From Streptomyces sp. MBT53 (lineage in GTDB: Bacteria; Actinomycetota; Actinomycetes; Streptomycetales; Streptomycetaceae), in assembly GCF_016654115.1 (NCBI RefSeq), contig NZ_JAEQAZ010000096.1:1-33163 (forward strand): DNA of 33,163 bases, written 5' to 3'. This document shows, piece after piece, positions 29,652 to 33,163 of this stretch. How positions within the stretch are numbered: the stretch's first letter is position 1; each line of letters opens with the position of its first letter. The notes beneath the pieces were generated by a model, which did not search any database, was not told the origin of the DNA, and was given only the letters and a program-made list of their open reading frames with translations. A program made the position numbers and the translations under genes.

Positions 29652-30847
29652 CGGGACAGCCCCTGTGCGGTCGCCGAGGCCGACGCCGTAGGACCCTCCC
29701 GGCAGACCAGCAGCAGGGCGCGGTCGTCGTTGACGTCCTTGGCGACCGCCTCGATGAGGTGCCAGGCGGCGCCGTGGAAGCCGCCGGCGACGTAGCGGTC
29801 GGCCTCGCCGGTGAGGCGGTCGATGCCCTCGACGATGTCCCGGTCGGAGGTCTCCACGAGGCCGTCCGTGAACAGCATGAGTACGTCTCCGGGCCGCAGC
29901 GAGCCCTTCACGGGGTCGAACTGGGCGCCGTCGTAGACCCCCAGCAGTGGCCCTTCCGCCGCCTTCTCCTCCCAGCGGCCGCTGCCCGCGCTGAGCTGGA
30001 GGCCCGGCGGGTGGCCGGCGGAGAAGAGTTCGTAGTCGCCGGAGTCGAGGTCCAGGACGAGGTGGATGGAGGTGGCGAAGCCCTCGTCCCAGTCCTGGCG
30101 GAGGAGATAGCCGTTGGCGGCGGGCAGGAAGGCGTGCGGGGGCAGGGAGCCGAGCAGGCCGCCGAAGGCGCCCGACAGCAGCAGGGCGCGCGAGCCGGCG
30201 TCCATGCCCTTGCCGGAGACGTCGGTGAGGACGACCTCCATGGTCCGACCACCGTTCGTACGGGCGGCCACGACGAAGTCACCGGAGAACGACTGGCCGC
30301 CCGCCGGGCGCAGCGCCATCTCCCGGTGCCAGCCCTGGGGCAGTTGCGGGAGCTTGCTCTGCACCCGGATGCGTTCGCGCAGGTCGAAGAGCATGGTGCC
30401 GCCGCGCCGCCAGGGCACGCCGACGCGGCTGCGGAACTGGGCGATCAGCAGCCCGAAGAAGCCGCACGCGGCCACCACGAGCACCACGCCCGGGGTCACC
30501 CGCGCCGGGCCCTCGGTGTACGGGCCGAGCTTCACCGACTCCACGATCAGGGCGGTGGCCGCCGCCGCGTACAGCCCGAGCAGGCTCGCGGGCCGCAGCA
30601 GCAGGCCGCCCGCGACGATCGGCAGGACCAGCGCGGCCGGTGAGAACCACACCGCGTTGGCGAGGGTCGTGGCCGCGATCACCGGGATCGTGATCAGCAG
30701 TCCGGCCAGCGCGACCCAGTCCGAGCCGTCCCCGCGGAAGTAGTCGACGGCACTTCTGCGCAGGCCGGTGCGGACCCGGTGAACCAGCTTCCTCAACCGG
30801 GCCATGAACGTGTCGGCCTCCGCGCGCCGCTCTCGTCCTGCTGCCAT
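29648..30847 (-). CDS. Membrane-bound SpoIIE-type PP2C serine/threonine phosphatase
   Basis: 399 residues. The first 40 are basic and cytoplasmic, then come about four membrane segments (WVALAGLLITIPVIAATTLA, PAALVLPIVAGGLLL, LLGLYAAAATALIVESV, GVVLVVAACGFFGLLIAQF). A linker leads to a PP2C domain from about residue 175. Metal-site and core motifs are SFSGDFVV, LTDVSGKGMDAGSRA, FSAGHPPG, MLFTDGLVE and DRALLLVC. These phosphatases usually act on anti-sigma-factor antagonists in partner-switch systems, and many carry sensor segments in front. No anti-sigma or antagonist gene is in the window. The HD-domain gene overlaps its end, so it is the first gene of a two-gene operon with its own promoter. 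Confidence 0.93.
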   Translation of the reverse strand: MAAGRERRAEADTFMARLRKLVHRVRTGLRRSAVDYFRGDGSDWVALAGLLITIPVIAATTLANAVWFSPAALVLPIVAGGLLLRPASLLGLYAAAATALIVESVKLGPYTEGPARVTPGVVLVVAACGFFGLLIAQFRSRVGVPWRRGGTMLFDLRERIRVQSKLPQLPQGWHREMALRPAGGQSFSGDFVVAARTNGGRTMEVVLTDVSGKGMDAGSRALLLSGAFGGLLGSLPPHAFLPAANGYLLRQDWDEGFATSIHLVLDLDSGDYELFSAGHPPGLQLSAGSGRWEEKAAEGPLLGVYDGAQFDPVKGSLRPGDVLMLFTDGLVETSDRDIVEGIDRLTGEADRYVAGGFHGAAWHLIEAVAKDVNDDRALLLVCREGPTASASATAQGLSR

Positions 30848-30856
30848 TAGTTCGGG

Positions 30857-30886
30857 ACCCTATCCATCCGACCAGCCGCTTGGCAC
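30857..30886 (-). promoter_or_regulatory. Predicted promoter of the phosphatase-HD operon
   Basis: On the minus strand GTGCCA (30886-30881) and TAGGGT (30862-30857) are 18 nt apart. TAGGGT ends 9 nt before the ATG at 30847, giving a leader of only a few nucleotides or none. No Shine-Dalgarno is present. Confidence 0.5.
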
Positions 30887-31009
30887 GGGAGGTCCCACTT
30901 GTCCCCCCTGCGAGGTTCAACTTCACAGTGAACTTCACCAGAGGCTCCTGTGCGGGCACGGAGCGGAAATTCCCTGGCTCGTCCCGCAATGCGCTGATAG
31001 GCATGGTCC

Positions 31010-32269
31010 ATGGGGACAGATGCGCGAAACATGCGGGCCGACCGGACCGAGCTGCGGGTGCTGCGGCGGGACGAGTGGAACACCTGGTACGACACCCTGA
31101 TCACCGCGTTCGGCGGGACTCCGGAGGCGCCCGAGGAGCGTGAGCTGTGGGACGGGCTCACCGAGGTCGACCGCTCCCTCGGCGTCTGGGACGGCGACGC
31201 GTGCGTGGGGACCGCGGGCGCGTTCAGCTTCCGGATCACGGTTCCCGGCGGCGCCTCCGTGCCCGTCGCGGGCATCACGATGGTCAGCGTGGCCGCCACC
31301 CATCGGCGCCGCGGCCTCCTGACGTCCATGATGCGGCGGCAGTTGGACGACGTACGGTCCTGGGGCGAGCCGCTGGCCGTGCTGACGGCCTCCGAGCCCG
31401 AGATCTACGGCCGGTTCGGGTACGGCATCGCCACGCTGCGCGGGAGTGCCGACATCGACACCGCCCGGGTACGGCTGACGGTGCCGCCGGGCACGGACGA
31501 CGTACGGCTGCGCTACGCCGAACCCGGCGCCGTACGCGAGCAGTGCGAGGCGGTGTACGCGCGGCAGGTGGCCGGGCGGCCTGGGATGCTGGCGCGGCGG
31601 CCCGGGTGGGAGAACCTGCCGCTGCTGGACCCGGAGAGCGAGCGGCAGGGCGCGTCACCGCTGCAGTGCGTGGTCGCCGAGCGCGAGGGTGAAGTCGTGG
31701 GCTACACGCGGTACTTCGTCAAGCCCGATTGGGACGCCGCCGGGCCGAAGGGCGAGATCCGGCTGCGCGATCTGGAGGCGCTGGACCCGGCGGCGTACGC
31801 GGCGCTGTGGCGGTTCCTCTTCGGCATCGACCTGACGTCGAAGCTGTCGCTGCGCAGTCGTCCCGTCGACGACTCCTGGCAGCATCTCGTCTCCGACCTG
31901 CACCGGTGCGGTCTGCGGCAGGCGGACTCGCTGCACGTACGGCTGGTGGAACTGGGGGCCGCGCTGGAGGCGCGCACCTATCAGACGCCCGTGGACGTCG
32001 TGTTCGAGGTCGAGGACGTCTTCTGCCCCTGGAACGAGGGGCGTTGGCGGCTCACCGGCGACGCGAAGGGCGCATCCTGCAAGCGGACCGAGGAACCGGC
32101 CGATCTCGCGCTGTCCGTACGGGAGTTGGGGTCCGCGTATCTCGGCGGGTTCTCCCTCGCGTCACTCGCGGGCGCCGGTCGGGTGCGGGAGCTGCGGGCG
32201 GGCGCGCTGGCGGAGGCGTCGCTGGCCTTCGGCTCGGCGGTCGCGCCCTGGCTGCCGCACGGGTTCTAG
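31010..32269 (+). CDS. Eis-like GNAT N-acetyltransferase
   Basis: 419 residues. Two GNAT folds and a sterol-carrier-like C-terminal domain form the Eis family, which acetylates amines including aminoglycosides and protein lysines. The acetyl-CoA loop is VSVAATHRRRGLLTSMMRRQ. The acid residue region is SEPEIYGRFGYG, in which the second Tyr corresponds to the catalytic one in Mycobacterium Eis. The C-terminus ends in PHGF, with a terminal Phe as in Eis, whose carboxylate acts as base. The C-terminal domain starts near 290 (LRQADSLHVRLVELGAALEA). The first ATG has no Shine-Dalgarno. A second ATG at 31031 (MRADRTEL) is possible. It converges on nei1, with 7 nt between the stops. Confidence 0.9.
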   Translation: MGTDARNMRADRTELRVLRRDEWNTWYDTLITAFGGTPEAPEERELWDGLTEVDRSLGVWDGDACVGTAGAFSFRITVPGGASVPVAGITMVSVAATHRRRGLLTSMMRRQLDDVRSWGEPLAVLTASEPEIYGRFGYGIATLRGSADIDTARVRLTVPPGTDDVRLRYAEPGAVREQCEAVYARQVAGRPGMLARRPGWENLPLLDPESERQGASPLQCVVAEREGEVVGYTRYFVKPDWDAAGPKGEIRLRDLEALDPAAYAALWRFLFGIDLTSKLSLRSRPVDDSWQHLVSDLHRCGLRQADSLHVRLVELGAALEARTYQTPVDVVFEVEDVFCPWNEGRWRLTGDAKGASCKRTEEPADLALSVRELGSAYLGGFSLASLAGAGRVRELRAGALAEASLAFGSAVAPWLPHGF

Positions 32270-32276
32270 AACCGGC

Positions 32277-33086
32277 TTACGCCCGCTGGCAGTTGGGGCA
32301 CCAGAACAGATTGCGGGCGGCGAGGTCGGCGGTGCGGATCTCGCTGCCGCAGATGTGGCAGGGCAGGTTGGCGCGGCGGTAGACGTAGACCTCGCCGCCG
32401 TGGTCGTCGACGCGCGGCGGGCGGCCCATCGCCTCGGGGGTGTGTTCGGGGCGGACGGTGTCGATGCGGTTGTTGCGGACACCTTCCTGCATCAGCTCGA
32501 CGAGGTCGGCCCAGATCGCGTCCCACTCGGCGGGGGTGATGTCCCGGCCCGCGCGGTACGGGTCGATGCCGTGCCGGAAGAGGACCTCGGCGCGGTAGAC
32601 GTTGCCGACGCCGGCGATGACCTTCTGGTCCATGAGCAGGGCCGCGACGGTCGTACGGCTGCGGGAGACGCGTCGGTACGCGGGAGCCGGATCGGAGTCC
32701 GGGCGCAGGGGGTCGGGGCCGAGGCGGTCGTGTACCGCCCGCTTCTCGGTGTCCGTGATCAGGGCGCAGGTGGTGGGGCCGCGGAGATCGACGTACGACG
32801 TGTCGTTCGCGAGGCGCAGGCGGACGGTGTCCGTGGGCGGGGGCGCGGGGGCGTCGCCGAAGTCGACCTTGCCGAAGAGGCCGAGGTGGATGTGGACCCA
32901 GTCGGCGTCCCGGAAACCGAGGAACAGGTGCTTGCCGTGGGCCTCGGTGCGGGTGAGTTCCGTGCCGTTCAGCAGCGCGGCGGAGTCACTGAACTTGCCC
33001 TGGGGGCTGGTGACTTGTACGGCTCGGTCGGCGAAGTGGCCGCCGTAGTCCAGCGCAAGCCGATGAATCGTGTGCCCCTCTGGCAC
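32277..33086 (-). CDS. nei: DNA glycosylase/AP lyase of the Fpg/Nei family (Nei1)
   Basis: 269 residues. It removes oxidised pyrimidines and cuts at abasic sites. After removal of the initiator, the catalytic Pro is residue 2 and Glu is residue 3 (MPEGHTIHRLA). The H2TH region includes ALLMDQKVIAGVGNVYRAEV. The C-terminal zinc finger is C243-x2-C246 and C263-x2-C266 (NLPCHICGSE and FWCPNCQ). The MPEGHTIHRLA start and DDHGGEVYVYRRANLPC match the Nei1 group (Rv2464c of M. tuberculosis) better than Fpg. It starts at a GTG with AAAGGA 9 nt upstream and ends TAA. Confidence 0.94.
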   Translation of the reverse strand: MPEGHTIHRLALDYGGHFADRAVQVTSPQGKFSDSAALLNGTELTRTEAHGKHLFLGFRDADWVHIHLGLFGKVDFGDAPAPPPTDTVRLRLANDTSYVDLRGPTTCALITDTEKRAVHDRLGPDPLRPDSDPAPAYRRVSRSRTTVAALLMDQKVIAGVGNVYRAEVLFRHGIDPYRAGRDITPAEWDAIWADLVELMQEGVRNNRIDTVRPEHTPEAMGRPPRVDDHGGEVYVYRRANLPCHICGSEIRTADLAARNLFWCPNCQRA

Positions 33087-33163
33087 TACCGCATTTCCTT
33101 TCCCACCCGCCCACCCGCCTCGGTCACTCGACGGGTGAGCCTCGAAGAACCTTCTACCGCTGC
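33087..33163. other. Right-hand edge, upstream of nei1
   Basis: No gene can be defined in these 77 bases. The minus strand is open in two frames over most of the stretch and neither matches a known C-terminus. From gene order in relatives the next gene could be rpiB (ribose 5-phosphate isomerase B), but nothing in these bases shows it. Confidence 0.3.

Overview
The window is about 72% G+C by eye, with strong G/C third-position bias, many GTG starts and AAGGAG-type ribosome binding sites. The proteins (MreB, ClpP1/ClpP2, Nei1, DUF4233, DUF6083) are those of a Streptomyces or a very close relative. Most of the window is conserved chromosomal core.

Layout. (1) 1-3.8 kb is an accessory stretch: a SunS-like family 2 glycosyltransferase, two collagen-like Gly-X-Y proteins (one secreted, one membrane anchored), gene remnants, and a degenerate second copy of the 3' end of the neighbouring radical SAM gene. 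(2) 3.8-7.4 kb holds the TIGR03960-type radical SAM gene and a CYTH-CHAD protein. (3) 7.5-14 kb is the cell-wall morphogenesis cluster mreB-mreC-mreD-pbp2-rodA, all on the minus strand. (4) 14.2-19.35 kb holds ndk, a DUF4233 membrane protein, folC and valS, also on the minus strand. (5) 19.5-21.1 kb has two plus-strand genes for exported or membrane proteins that I cannot name. (6) 21.2-25.6 kb is the proteostasis block tig, clpP1, clpP2, clpX on the minus strand, with a ClgR-type operator upstream of clpP1. (7) 25.8-28 kb is a tRNA region: tRNA-Pro(TGG), tRNA-Gly(TCC), a tRNA-like element, a DUF6083 gene, a degenerate copy of the tRNA-Gly 3' half, and two overlapping genes for tiny membrane proteins. 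(8) 28-33.1 kb has an acyltransferase, a SpoIIE-type phosphatase overlapping an HD-domain hydrolase gene, an Eis-like N-acetyltransferase and the DNA glycosylase Nei1.

How the genes work together. MreB, MreC, MreD, PBP2 and RodA form a peptidoglycan synthesis complex, which in Streptomyces serves mainly aerial hyphae and spore walls. Trigger factor, ClpP1/P2 and ClpX cover folding of nascent chains and ATP-dependent proteolysis. The clp-tig-nei1 neighbourhood matches the order I recall from Mycobacterium tuberculosis (clpX, clpP2, clpP1, tig, nei1), which supports the core assignment.

The most unusual observations are two places where the end of a core gene is duplicated at a distance with accessory DNA in between. 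These are the radical SAM 3' end (2561-2668 versus 3822-3926, flanking a collagen-like gene) and the tRNA-Gly 3' half (26107-26144 versus 27283-27320, flanking a DUF6083 gene). Both look like footprints of past integration. A third is a minus-strand tRNA-like sequence with an oversized anticodon loop at 26397-26482. Several genes also have a TANNNT -10 box ending 6-9 nt before the start codon, which predicts leaderless or nearly leaderless mRNAs.
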